Assembly: GCA_934351835.1 (NCBI GenBank) | Contig: CAKRJP010000001.1 | Location: 237,422 to 301,421 of the forward strand | Source: an uncultured Lachnospiraceae bacterium | GTDB lineage: Bacteria; Bacillota; Clostridia; Lachnospirales; Lachnospiraceae | Length of the DNA stretch: 64,000 nucleotides | Reading direction: 5' to 3' | Shown: positions 50,431-58,955 of the stretch, one piece after another | Numbering within the stretch: position 1 is the stretch's first letter | Layout: the number at the start of each line of letters is the position of its first letter | The notes under the pieces: model-generated | The model's database searches: none | Seen by the model: only the letters and a program-made list of their open reading frames with translations | What the model was told of the DNA's origin: nothing | Made by a program: the position numbers and the translations under genes

Positions 50431-51714
50431 ATGAGCTTACAGGTAGAAAAATTAGAAAAAAACATGGCAAAACTTACAATTGAAGTGTCAGCCGATGATT
50501 TAGAGAAAGCGCTTCAGAGTGCATATATGAAGCAGAAAAAACAGATCTCTATGCCGGGATTCCGTAAAGGAAAAGTACCTCGTCAGATGGTAGAGAAGAT
50601 GTACGGACCAGCAATTTTTTATGATGATGCTATCAATGCACTGATCCCTAAGGCATATGCAGATGCATATGATGAGTGTGAACTTGAGATTGCTTCAAGA
50701 CCGGCAATCGAAGTTGTACAGATTGAGAAAGGTAAACCATTTATCTTCACAGCAGAAGTAGCTGTTAAACCAGAAGTAAAACTTGGACAGTACAAAGGTC
50801 TGGAAGTAGAGAAAGTATCTACACGTGTAACACAGAAAGAAGTAGATGCTAAGATCGCTGAAGAAGCAGAGAAGAATGCAAGAACTGTATCTGTAGAGCG
50901 TCCGGTAGAGGATGGGGATGAAGTAATCCTTGATTTTGACGGATCTGTCGATGGAGTACCATTCGAAGGTGGTAAGGGAGAGAACTATCCACTGAAGATA
51001 GGTTCAAGAACATTTATTCCTGGATTTGAGGAAGCATTAGTTGGTGCTGAACTTGAGAAAGAAGTAGACGTTAACGTGACTTTCCCAGAGGACTATCAGG
51101 TAGATGAACTGAAAGGCAAACCGGCAGTATTCAAGTGTGTAGTACACGAGATTAAGACAAAAGAAGTACCGGAGATTGATGATGAATTTGCAGCAGAGGT
51201 ATCTGTATTTGATACATTAGATGAGTACAAAGCTGATGTAAAAGCTAAGATCAAAGAGCAGAAAGCAAAAGAAGGAAAGGCTAAACAGGAAGACGAAGTT
51301 GTAAAACAGGCAGTAGAGAACGCTGAGTTTGAAGTACCTGAGGCAATGGTAGCTGATCAGGCTTCACAGAACTACGACAACTTTGTACAGCAGATCCAGC
51401 AGAACGGATTAAGCCTTGAGCAGTACTTCCAGTTCACAGGAACAACAGAGGAGACTCTGATGATCCAGATGAGACCGGAAGCAGAGAAGAATATCAAGAA
51501 CCGTTTGGTTCTGGAAGCAATCGTTAAAGCTGAGGACATCGAAGTAAGCGATGAGAAGTTAGACGAAGAGCTTCAGAGAATGGCAGAGCTTTACAGCATG
51601 GAAGTAGAGAAGATCAAAGAGCTTCTCGGAGACGCAGAGAAAGAGCAGATGAAGAAAGATATGGCTCTTCAGGCAGCTGTTGATTTCATGGTAGAGAACG
51701 CTGTAGAAAAATAA
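50431..51714 (+). CDS. tig: Trigger factor
   Basis: This 427-residue chaperone meets nascent chains at the ribosome exit. It has the ribosome-binding motif GFRKGKVPRQMVE near residue 42, a central FKBP-type prolyl isomerase domain (DGDEVILDFDGSVDGVPFEGGKG ... FIPGFEEALVGAE, about 155-240) and a long helical C-terminal domain. ATG follows AGGAGG. It begins the tig-clpP-clpX cluster. The 119 bp upstream hold TATACT at 50344-50349 without a good -35. Confidence 0.97.
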   Translation: MSLQVEKLEKNMAKLTIEVSADDLEKALQSAYMKQKKQISMPGFRKGKVPRQMVEKMYGPAIFYDDAINALIPKAYADAYDECELEIASRPAIEVVQIEKGKPFIFTAEVAVKPEVKLGQYKGLEVEKVSTRVTQKEVDAKIAEEAEKNARTVSVERPVEDGDEVILDFDGSVDGVPFEGGKGENYPLKIGSRTFIPGFEEALVGAELEKEVDVNVTFPEDYQVDELKGKPAVFKCVVHEIKTKEVPEIDDEFAAEVSVFDTLDEYKADVKAKIKEQKAKEGKAKQEDEVVKQAVENAEFEVPEAMVADQASQNYDNFVQQIQQNGLSLEQYFQFTGTTEETLMIQMRPEAEKNIKNRLVLEAIVKAEDIEVSDEKLDEELQRMAELYSMEVEKIKELLGDAEKEQMKKDMALQAAVDFMVENAVEK

Positions 51715-51741
51715 AAAGAATGAATAAGGAGGAGATTAGGC

Positions 51742-52323
51742 ATGAGTTTAGTACCTTACGTTATTGAACAGACAAGCCGAGGAGAACGCTCCTACGACAT
51801 ATTTTCAAGATTATTAAAAGACAGGATTATTTTCCTTGGAGAAGAAGTCACAGATGCAGCCGCAAGTGTGATCACTGCACAGCTTCTTTTCCTGGAAGCT
51901 GAAGACCCGGATAAAGATATTCATTTATATATCAACAGTCCGGGAGGTTCTGTAACAGCAGGTATGGCAATCTATGATACCATGCAGTACATCAAATGTG
52001 ATATTGAGACTATCTGTATCGGTATGGCAGCAAGTATGGGAGCATTCCTTCTTGCCGGTGGTACAAAAGGTAAGAGACTGGCACTTCCAAACGCTGAGAT
52101 CATGATCCATCAGCCATCCGGAGGTGCGCAGGGACAGGCAACTGAGATTCAGATTGTTGCTGAGCAGATACTGAAGACGAAAGAAAAATTAAATCGTATG
52201 TTAGCAGAGAATACAGGACAGCCATTAGAAGTCATCAGTGCTGATACAGAGAGAGACAACTGGATGACAGCGGATGAGGCGAAAGCCTATGGGCTGATTG
52301 ACGAAGTTATCAAGAATCGTTAA
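51742..52323 (+). CDS. clpP: ATP-dependent Clp protease, proteolytic subunit
   Basis: This 193-residue serine peptidase forms the barrel of the ClpXP protease. It starts LVPYVIEQTSRGERSYDIFSRLL, the pore-lining N-terminus. The catalytic Ser lies in GMAASMGAFLL (about residue 97), His in IMIHQPSGG (about 122) and Asp in TERDNWM (about 172). ATG follows AAGGAGG. It lies 27 bp after tig and 35 bp before clpX, a conserved operon order. Confidence 0.98.
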   Translation: MSLVPYVIEQTSRGERSYDIFSRLLKDRIIFLGEEVTDAAASVITAQLLFLEAEDPDKDIHLYINSPGGSVTAGMAIYDTMQYIKCDIETICIGMAASMGAFLLAGGTKGKRLALPNAEIMIHQPSGGAQGQATEIQIVAEQILKTKEKLNRMLAENTGQPLEVISADTERDNWMTADEAKAYGLIDEVIKNR

Positions 52324-52358
52324 TAAGATCCTGTTGATCATTAAGAGGTGTAAGAATT

Positions 52359-53618
52359 ATGATAGGAAAGAACGATGACCAGATCAGGTGCTCGTTCTGC
52401 AACAAGACGCAGAATCAGGTCAGAAAGCTGATCGCCGGACCGAACAACACATATATCTGCGATGAATGTGTAGATGTGTGTGCAGAGATCATTGAGGAAG
52501 AATTTGCATATGATAATAATTATGAAGTAAATCCTTTTGCAGATATTAATCTTCTGAAACCGGAAGAAATCAAAGCTTTTCTGGATGATTATGTGATTGG
52601 TCAGGATGAAGCTAAGAAGGTTTTGTCTGTTGCAGTATACAATCATTATAAAAGAATCATGGCTGGCCGGGATATGGATGTAGAGCTTGGGAAGAGTAAT
52701 ATCCTGATGCTCGGACCGACCGGATGTGGTAAGACATTACTTGCACAATCACTTGCTAAAGTATTAAATGTTCCGTTTGCAATTGCAGATGCAACTGCAC
52801 TGACAGAGGCTGGATATGTAGGGGAAGATGTTGAAAATATCTTACTGAAGATTATCCAGGCTGCTGACGGAGATATTGAGAGAGCTGAATATGGTATCAT
52901 CTATATCGATGAGATTGATAAGATTACCAGAAAATCAGAGAACCCATCAATCACCAGAGATGTTTCCGGTGAAGGGGTTCAACAGGCTCTTCTTAAGATT
53001 GTTGAGGGAACTGTTGCGAATGTTCCGCCGCAGGGCGGAAGAAAGCATCCGCATCAGGAACTGATTCAGATTGATACAACTAATATTTTGTTTATTTGCG
53101 GTGGTGCATTCGAGGGAATCGATAAAATTATCGAAAAGAGAATTGACCAGAAGTCTATTGGTTTTAATGCAGAGATTGCAACTGGTCATGAGGATGATGT
53201 GGATCTTTTGTTACAGCAGGTGCTTCCACAGGATCTCGTAAAGTTTGGATTAATTCCGGAGTTGGTCGGACGAGTTCCGGTTACAGTATCATTGGAATTG
53301 TTGGATGAAGATGCTTTGATCCAGATTTTAACGGAGCCAAAGAATGCCCTTGTAAAGCAGTATCAGAAGTTGTTAGAGTTGGACGGTGTAGATCTTAAAT
53401 TTGACAAAGATGCTCTGAAGGCAATTGCCGAAACTTCTCTTAAGAGAAAGACAGGAGCCAGGGGGCTTCGCGCCATTATGGAGAATATCATGATGGATGT
53501 TATGTATAAGGCACCTTCTGATGAGACGTTAAGAACATGCCGCATTACTGCTGATGTGGTAAACGGAAGCGGAGAACCGGTATGTGAGCATGAGACTGTA
53601 GAGTCTGAAAGTGCATAA
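52359..53618 (+). CDS. clpX: ATP-dependent Clp protease, ATP-binding subunit ClpX
   Basis: This 419-residue unfoldase delivers substrates to ClpP. The N-terminal zinc domain is visible (CSFCNKTQNQVRKLIAG ... CDECVDVC). The AAA+ core has Walker A GPTGCGKTLLAQ near residue 118, Walker B YIIYIDEIDKI and the ClpP-contact IGFNAE tripeptide region near residue 270. Length is typical. Start ATG follows AGAGGTG. A terminator after the gene separates it from lon. Confidence 0.98.
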   Translation: MIGKNDDQIRCSFCNKTQNQVRKLIAGPNNTYICDECVDVCAEIIEEEFAYDNNYEVNPFADINLLKPEEIKAFLDDYVIGQDEAKKVLSVAVYNHYKRIMAGRDMDVELGKSNILMLGPTGCGKTLLAQSLAKVLNVPFAIADATALTEAGYVGEDVENILLKIIQAADGDIERAEYGIIYIDEIDKITRKSENPSITRDVSGEGVQQALLKIVEGTVANVPPQGGRKHPHQELIQIDTTNILFICGGAFEGIDKIIEKRIDQKSIGFNAEIATGHEDDVDLLLQQVLPQDLVKFGLIPELVGRVPVTVSLELLDEDALIQILTEPKNALVKQYQKLLELDGVDLKFDKDALKAIAETSLKRKTGARGLRAIMENIMMDVMYKAPSDETLRTCRITADVVNGSGEPVCEHETVESESA

Positions 53619-53635
53619 TAAAGATAAAAACAAAG

Positions 53636-53673
53636 TGGGTGCGATTGGTAATACAACAGCACCCATTTTCTTA
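53636..53673 (+). terminator. Terminator between clpX and lon
   Basis: TGGGTGC (53636-53642) pairs with GCACCCA (53659-53665), followed by TTTTC. Confidence 0.7.
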
Positions 53674-53708
53674 TAATTTAACAGACGCGCGATAGGAGTA
53701 GAAGACAC

Positions 53709-56084
53709 ATGAATGAAGAGAGAATGAATTTGCCGATGGTCGCATTACGAGGACTTGCGGTGCTTCCCGAGATGGTAAGACATTTTGATGTGAGCCGTGA
53801 CAAATCAATCAAAGCAATCGCGGCATCAATGGAAGAGGACCAGAAAATATTTTTGACCGCGCAGAAAGATATTGAGACAATGGATCCGGGATTGGAAGAT
53901 GTATACCAGATAGGATGTATTGCTACAATCAAACAGATTGTAAAATTACCGAAGAAGATCAGTCGGGTGCTGATTCTTGGTGAGGCCAGAGCAAAGATTG
54001 AATCCTTAGATACAGAGGGAGAATACTTAAGAGCAGAGGTCGTAGTCGTTCCGGATAAAGACGATATTGAAGCTGCGCAGAATGAGGAGACGGAGGCAGG
54101 AGTGGAATCTGCAGATCCGATTTCAGATCAGATCAGTCAGGAAGCAATGGCACGCAGCCTGAAGCAGATTTTCCAGGATTATCTTGCAAAGAATCCAAAA
54201 CTCAGCAGAGAACTGGGTACACAGATTGAGCAGATGACGGGATTAAAGACTCTGGTGGATGTCATTGGAGCCAACTGCCCGTTTGAATATACAGATGCAC
54301 AGGAACTTTTAGAAGAAACAGATCTGGTCAAACGTTATGAGATGCTGGTAGACAAGATCGTAAATGAGATCCAGGTATTGAATATCAAAGAAGAGATCCA
54401 GCGAAAGGTAAAAGAACGTGTTGATAAAAGTCAGCGGGAATATATCCTTCGTGAAGAACTAAAACAGATACGTGAGGAACTGGGAGATGATAATACACTG
54501 TCGGATGCTGACGAATATCAGCAGAAGACGGAAGCTTTAGAGGCACCGGAATATGTAAAGGAAAAGCTGGAAAAAGAGATCAAACGTTTCCGTAATTCGA
54601 TTGCAAGTCCGGCAGAAAATGGAGTGACCAGAACTTACATTGAAACGATGCTGGAGATGCCTTGGGATAAGATGGGTGAAGATAATACAGACATTGCGTA
54701 TGCAAAGCGGGTATTGGATGAAGATCATTATGGCATGGAAAAGGTCAAAGACCGTGTGCTGGAATTTCTGGCAGTTCGTACATTGACGAAGAAAGGGGAT
54801 GCACCGATCCTTTGTCTGGTAGGACCTCCGGGAACCGGAAAAACTTCCATTGCAAAATCTCTGGCGAGAGCTTTAAAGAAAGAGTATGTGAGAATTTCTC
54901 TGGGAGGTGTCAGAGATGAGGCTGAGATCAGAGGACACAGAAAGACTTATGTAGGAGCAATGCCGGGACGAATTGCAGGGGCTCTCAGACAGGCCGGGGT
55001 GAAGAACCCTCTGATGCTTTTAGATGAGATCGATAAAGTCAGCAATGATTATAAAGGAGATACCTTCTCTGCACTTTTGGAAGTTCTGGACAGTGAACAA
55101 AATCAGAAGTTCAGAGATCATTATCTGGAAGTTCCGGTGGATCTTTCAGAGGTATTGTTTGTCACAACTGCCAATACATTACAGACAATTCCAAGACCGT
55201 TGTTAGACCGTATGGAAGTAATTGAAGTCAGCAGTTATACAGAGAATGAAAAGTTACATATTGCCCAGGAACATCTGATCCCGAAGCAAATCAAGAAAAA
55301 TGGTCTTACAGAAGAGCAGCTTGTGATCAGTAAGAAAGCAATCTGGAAGATGGCACATAATTATACGAGAGAAGCCGGAGTGCGACAGTTGGAGCGTAAA
55401 ATCGGAGATATCTGCAGAAAAGCAGCCAGAGAAATTCTGGAGAGCGGAAAAACTTCGGTTAAAGTAACAGAGAGAAATATCGCACATTATCTTGGGAAAG
55501 AAATCTATTCGTTCCAGATGGCGAATGAAGAACCGGAAGTAGGAATTGTCAGAGGCCTGGCATGGACCAGTGTGGGCGGTGATACCTTACAGATTGAGGT
55601 AAATGTTATGCCTGGAAAAGGAGAATTACAGCTTACCGGGCAGCTTGGCGATGTGATGAAAGAATCTGCGAGAGCAGGAATTAGTTATATCCGTTCCATT
55701 GGACATGAAAAAATTGCAGATAATTATTTTAAAGAGCATGATATCCATATACATATTCCGGAAGGTGCAGTTCCAAAAGACGGACCATCTGCCGGAATCA
55801 CAATGGCGACAGCTATGTACTCTGCATTTACTAACATAAAAGTAAGAGCCGATGTGGCGATGACCGGAGAAATAACACTTCGTGGAAGAGTCCTTCCAAT
55901 CGGGGGATTAAAAGAGAAACTCCTTGCTGCTAAGAATGCGGGAATGAAGACTATATTGGTGCCGAAAGAAAATACCCGGGATGTGGAAGAATTATCAACA
56001 GAGATTACGAAAGGCCTGGAGATCATTCCTGTGGCTCACATGGATGAGGTACTGAAGATCGCACTGGTTGACGATGCACATTAA
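53709..56084 (+). CDS. lon: ATP-dependent protease Lon
   Basis: This 791-residue protease clears misfolded and regulatory proteins. It has the LON substrate domain (residues 1-200), a coiled-coil-rich linker, AAA Walker A GPPGTGKTS near residue 372 and Walker B LMLLDEIDKVS. The Ser-Lys protease domain has DGPSAG with Ser near residue 693 and the catalytic Lys in GGLKEKLLAAK. Start ATG lies after GATAGGAG. It is followed after 36 bp by engB, and by the AI-2E family gene, as in many Clostridia. Confidence 0.97.
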   Translation: MNEERMNLPMVALRGLAVLPEMVRHFDVSRDKSIKAIAASMEEDQKIFLTAQKDIETMDPGLEDVYQIGCIATIKQIVKLPKKISRVLILGEARAKIESLDTEGEYLRAEVVVVPDKDDIEAAQNEETEAGVESADPISDQISQEAMARSLKQIFQDYLAKNPKLSRELGTQIEQMTGLKTLVDVIGANCPFEYTDAQELLEETDLVKRYEMLVDKIVNEIQVLNIKEEIQRKVKERVDKSQREYILREELKQIREELGDDNTLSDADEYQQKTEALEAPEYVKEKLEKEIKRFRNSIASPAENGVTRTYIETMLEMPWDKMGEDNTDIAYAKRVLDEDHYGMEKVKDRVLEFLAVRTLTKKGDAPILCLVGPPGTGKTSIAKSLARALKKEYVRISLGGVRDEAEIRGHRKTYVGAMPGRIAGALRQAGVKNPLMLLDEIDKVSNDYKGDTFSALLEVLDSEQNQKFRDHYLEVPVDLSEVLFVTTANTLQTIPRPLLDRMEVIEVSSYTENEKLHIAQEHLIPKQIKKNGLTEEQLVISKKAIWKMAHNYTREAGVRQLERKIGDICRKAAREILESGKTSVKVTERNIAHYLGKEIYSFQMANEEPEVGIVRGLAWTSVGGDTLQIEVNVMPGKGELQLTGQLGDVMKESARAGISYIRSIGHEKIADNYFKEHDIHIHIPEGAVPKDGPSAGITMATAMYSAFTNIKVRADVAMTGEITLRGRVLPIGGLKEKLLAAKNAGMKTILVPKENTRDVEELSTEITKGLEIIPVAHMDEVLKIALVDDAH

Positions 56085-56120
56085 ACTGTGTATGATAGAC
56101 CGTAATGGAGGAAATATCAT

Positions 56121-56726
56121 ATGGTAATTAGAAATATTAATCTGGAAACGGTATGCGGCATTACAAGTACATTGCCGGATAATACATTGCCGGAGATTGC
56201 ATTTGCGGGAAAATCAAATGTGGGAAAATCTTCGCTGATCAACGCATTGATGAATCGTAAGTCCTATGCAAGAATTTCGGCTACACCGGGAAAGACCCAG
56301 ACAATCAATTTTTACAATATCAATGAAGAATTATATCTGGTTGATCTTCCGGGATATGGTTATGCCAAGGTTTCGGAGAAAGAAAAAGAGCGTTGGGGTA
56401 AGATGATTGAGCGTTATCTTCATCAGTCAAAGCAGTTAAAAGCTGTTTTCCTGCTGATCGATATTCGTCACGATCCATCTGGAAATGATAAGATGATGTA
56501 TCAATGGATCGTAGATCAGGGCTATCAGCCGATCATTATTGCAACAAAACTGGATAAAATAAAAAGAAGTCAGATCCAGAAACAGTTAAAGGCAATCCGT
56601 ATAGGACTGAATGTCCTTCCGGGAACCGTGATGATTCCATTTTCTTCTGAGACAAAACAAGGAAGAGACGAACTCTGGGATTATGTGGATAAAAATGTTC
56701 TGATGATAGGCGAGGAGGAAGCCTAG
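56121..56726 (+). CDS. engB: Ribosome biogenesis GTP-binding protein EngB/YsxC
   Basis: This 201-residue GTPase helps assembly of the large ribosomal subunit. G-motifs are visible: GKSNVGKSSLINAL (G1) near residue 33, the G2 TPGKTQTINFY, DLPGYGYAKVS (G3) near residue 76 and TKLDK (G4) near residue 146. ATG follows GGAGG. It lies between lon and the AI-2E family gene, with no gap before the next start codon, so the three genes probably form one unit. Confidence 0.95.
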   Translation: MVIRNINLETVCGITSTLPDNTLPEIAFAGKSNVGKSSLINALMNRKSYARISATPGKTQTINFYNINEELYLVDLPGYGYAKVSEKEKERWGKMIERYLHQSKQLKAVFLLIDIRHDPSGNDKMMYQWIVDQGYQPIIIATKLDKIKRSQIQKQLKAIRIGLNVLPGTVMIPFSSETKQGRDELWDYVDKNVLMIGEEEA

Positions 56727-57869
56727 ATGGAGATGAATTTTAAGGAGCGGATGCACGATGAGAGACCTTACTGGAAAGTTGCGGTCAGTCTGGCGGTCAG
56801 CCTTGTGACAACGGTATTGTGCATTTATTTGGGAATCCGGATGTTAGGATTCTTTATGCCATTTGTCATCGGATGGTTTATTTCGTATGTAGTCAGCCCA
56901 CTGGTCAACTGGTTGGAGAAACGTATTAAGATTCGGAGAAAGTTAGGTTCCGGACTGATCATTGTTGCAGTACTTGCAGTGGTTTGCTTACTGATCTATC
57001 TGGCGGGAGAGGCGTTGGTTAATGAGATTTCCAGTTTGATCCAAAATGTACCGTCCATGTATCACGATCTGGAAAATGGTATGGCGAAGATAGGTAACAG
57101 CTTCGAAGGAATTCTTAAGATGGTACCGCCTTCCGTGCAGGAGAGCTGGACAGCGATGACGATGGATTTTGACCGTACGATGGGACAGATCATGGGGAAA
57201 ATCAGTGATCCGACAGTAACGGCTGTTGGAAACTTTGCAATGAAAATTCCGACCGTACTGGTATCGACCATTGTAGCAATCGTATCTGCATACTTTTTTA
57301 TATCAGACCGTGAGGAAGTAATCACATGGTCGAAAAAAGTAGCACCGGAACCATTAGTCAGAAGAATGACACTGGTTATGGATAATTTAAAATATGCTGT
57401 CGGTGGATATTTCAAGGCACAGTTTAAGATTATGGTAGTAGTATTTGGAATCTTATTAGTCGGATTTTTTGTCTTACAGGTGCATTTCCACTTTTTGCTG
57501 GCGTTGTTAATCGCATTCCTTGATTTTCTGCCGTTCTTCGGGACAGGAACAGCGTTGATTCCGTGGATGGTTTACAAAGTACTGGTGGGAAATTATAAGA
57601 TGGCGATCGGATTGCTGGTGTTGTATGTAGTTACTCAGTTAATCCGCCAGGTGATTCAGCCAAAACTGGTAGGAGACAGCATCGGAATGAAACCGTTGGT
57701 AACATTGGTGCTTTTATTTGTCGGGTATAAGATCGGAGGAATCATTGCGATGATTTTTGCCGTTCCGATTGGAATGATCATTATTAATCTGTATAAAGCA
57801 GGAGCATTTGATTACATCTTAGATGATGTGAGGATTCTGGTGGAAGGATTACTGAGTCTGAGAGAGTAG
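56727..57869 (+). CDS. AI-2E family transporter (UPF0118)
   Basis: This 380-residue membrane protein has about seven to eight hydrophobic segments, the first two at residues 17-50 and 69-90. The central YFKAQFKIMVVVFGILLVGFFVLQ block and the DFLPFFGTGTALIPW motif are characteristic of the AI-2E/PerM family. Members export or import signals, Na+/H+ or unknown solutes; the name AI-2 exporter is not proven here. The start directly follows the engB stop and uses GAGGAGG within engB. A terminator at 57911 ends the unit. Confidence 0.88.
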   Translation: MEMNFKERMHDERPYWKVAVSLAVSLVTTVLCIYLGIRMLGFFMPFVIGWFISYVVSPLVNWLEKRIKIRRKLGSGLIIVAVLAVVCLLIYLAGEALVNEISSLIQNVPSMYHDLENGMAKIGNSFEGILKMVPPSVQESWTAMTMDFDRTMGQIMGKISDPTVTAVGNFAMKIPTVLVSTIVAIVSAYFFISDREEVITWSKKVAPEPLVRRMTLVMDNLKYAVGGYFKAQFKIMVVVFGILLVGFFVLQVHFHFLLALLIAFLDFLPFFGTGTALIPWMVYKVLVGNYKMAIGLLVLYVVTQLIRQVIQPKLVGDSIGMKPLVTLVLLFVGYKIGGIIAMIFAVPIGMIIINLYKAGAFDYILDDVRILVEGLLSLRE

Positions 57870-57910
57870 ACAGGAATTATAAAATCAGCATATCATCATA
57901 GAATCATAAA

Positions 57911-57934
57911 AAAGCAGACTTTGGTCTGCTTTTT
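57911..57934 (+). terminator. Terminator of the lon-engB-AI-2E unit
   Basis: AGCAGAC and GTCTGCT pair around a TTTG loop with five T behind. Confidence 0.85.
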
Positions 57935-57935
57935 G

Positions 57936-58007
57936 CTTGTCAAAGACTTGACAAGAGGGATCCTCTTTGTTATTATACTTATAGACTAAAGTACAAACAT
58001 TAGTCTA
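57936..58007 (+). promoter_or_regulatory. Two dyad operators around the glycyl radical promoter
   Basis: The first dyad covers the -35 and overlaps the promoter; the second (TAGACTAA, ten bases, TTAGTCTA) lies where transcription should start. Two different palindromes suggest two regulators or one that binds variant sites. No regulator gene is adjacent. Confidence 0.5.
57948..57976 (+). promoter_or_regulatory. Promoter of the glycyl radical operon
   Basis: TTGACA (57948-57953) and TATTAT (57971-57976) are 17 bp apart. Two perfect 8-bp inverted repeats surround it: CTTGTCAA/TTGACAAG at 57936-57955 across the -35, and TAGACTAA/TTAGTCTA at 57982-58007 just past the -10. Confidence 0.75.
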
Positions 58008-58042
58008 AAGATGAAGTAGAGATAACGGAGAGGAGAACTGTC

Positions 58043-58951
58043 ATGGATTTGATTACGAATATCCAGAAGTATTCCATTCATGATGGAGATGGCATTCGAA
58101 CAACTGTATTCTTCAAGGGCTGCCCATTAAAATGTGTATGGTGCCACAACCCGGAGACGCAGCGGTTCGAGAGGGAACTTCAATATGATAAAGAGAAATG
58201 TGTAGGATGCGGATCCTGCGCGAAAGTCTGTCCGAATCATGCGATTACAATGACAGATGGAAAACCGATGCTTGATAAGTCACTCTGTACATTATGTGGT
58301 AAGTGCGAAGTGTACTGCCCGGAAGGTATCAGAGAAATAATCGGAGAGGAATATCCGGTGAAGAATCTGGTGAAAGAACTGATGAAAGATCTGATGTTCT
58401 ATGAGCAGTCCGGTGGAGGAGTGACACTTTCCGGCGGAGAAGTCATGGCCATGTCTACAGACTATGTGCTGGCCATCGCGAAGGCTCTGAAGAAAGAGGA
58501 AGTATCCTTGACGATTGATACTTGTGGATATGTTCCATATAAGAAATTTGAAGCAATATTACCATATGTGGATACATTCTTATACGATGTAAAAGTCATG
58601 GATCCGGAATTACATAAGCAATATATCGGTGTAGATAATCAGATTATTTTAGATAATCTGGTGAAACTTTCAGATGCGGGAGCAAGGATTTATATCCGAA
58701 TTCCTACGATCAAAGAAGTCAATGGCAATGAGAAAAACATGACGGACACGATCAATTTCCTGAAAGAACATAACATTCAGCCGGCGCAGGTGAATCTGCT
58801 TCCATATCATAATACGGGAAGCAGTAAATATCCGAAGCTGGATATGGAATACAAAGGTAATGATTTACATGCACCGTCCAAAGAAGAGATGGAAGGTTTT
58901 GTGAAACTATTTAAAGATGCTGGTTTTTTGAATACCAAAATAGGAGGTTAA
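58043..58951 (+). CDS. Glycyl-radical enzyme activating enzyme (HypD activase type)
   Basis: This 302-residue radical SAM enzyme installs the glycyl radical. The radical SAM cluster motif is CPLKCVWC near residue 29 (CxxxCxxC), followed by two ferredoxin-like clusters, CVGCGSCAKVC and CTLCGKCEVYC, in the usual insert of this activase class. The GGGVTLSGGEVM block near residue 132 binds SAM. Start follows AGAGGAG. It is five bases upstream of the dehydratase start, and the genes are cotranscribed. Confidence 0.92.
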   Translation: MDLITNIQKYSIHDGDGIRTTVFFKGCPLKCVWCHNPETQRFERELQYDKEKCVGCGSCAKVCPNHAITMTDGKPMLDKSLCTLCGKCEVYCPEGIREIIGEEYPVKNLVKELMKDLMFYEQSGGGVTLSGGEVMAMSTDYVLAIAKALKKEEVSLTIDTCGYVPYKKFEAILPYVDTFLYDVKVMDPELHKQYIGVDNQIILDNLVKLSDAGARIYIRIPTIKEVNGNEKNMTDTINFLKEHNIQPAQVNLLPYHNTGSSKYPKLDMEYKGNDLHAPSKEEMEGFVKLFKDAGFLNTKIGG

Positions 58952-58955
58952 AGCG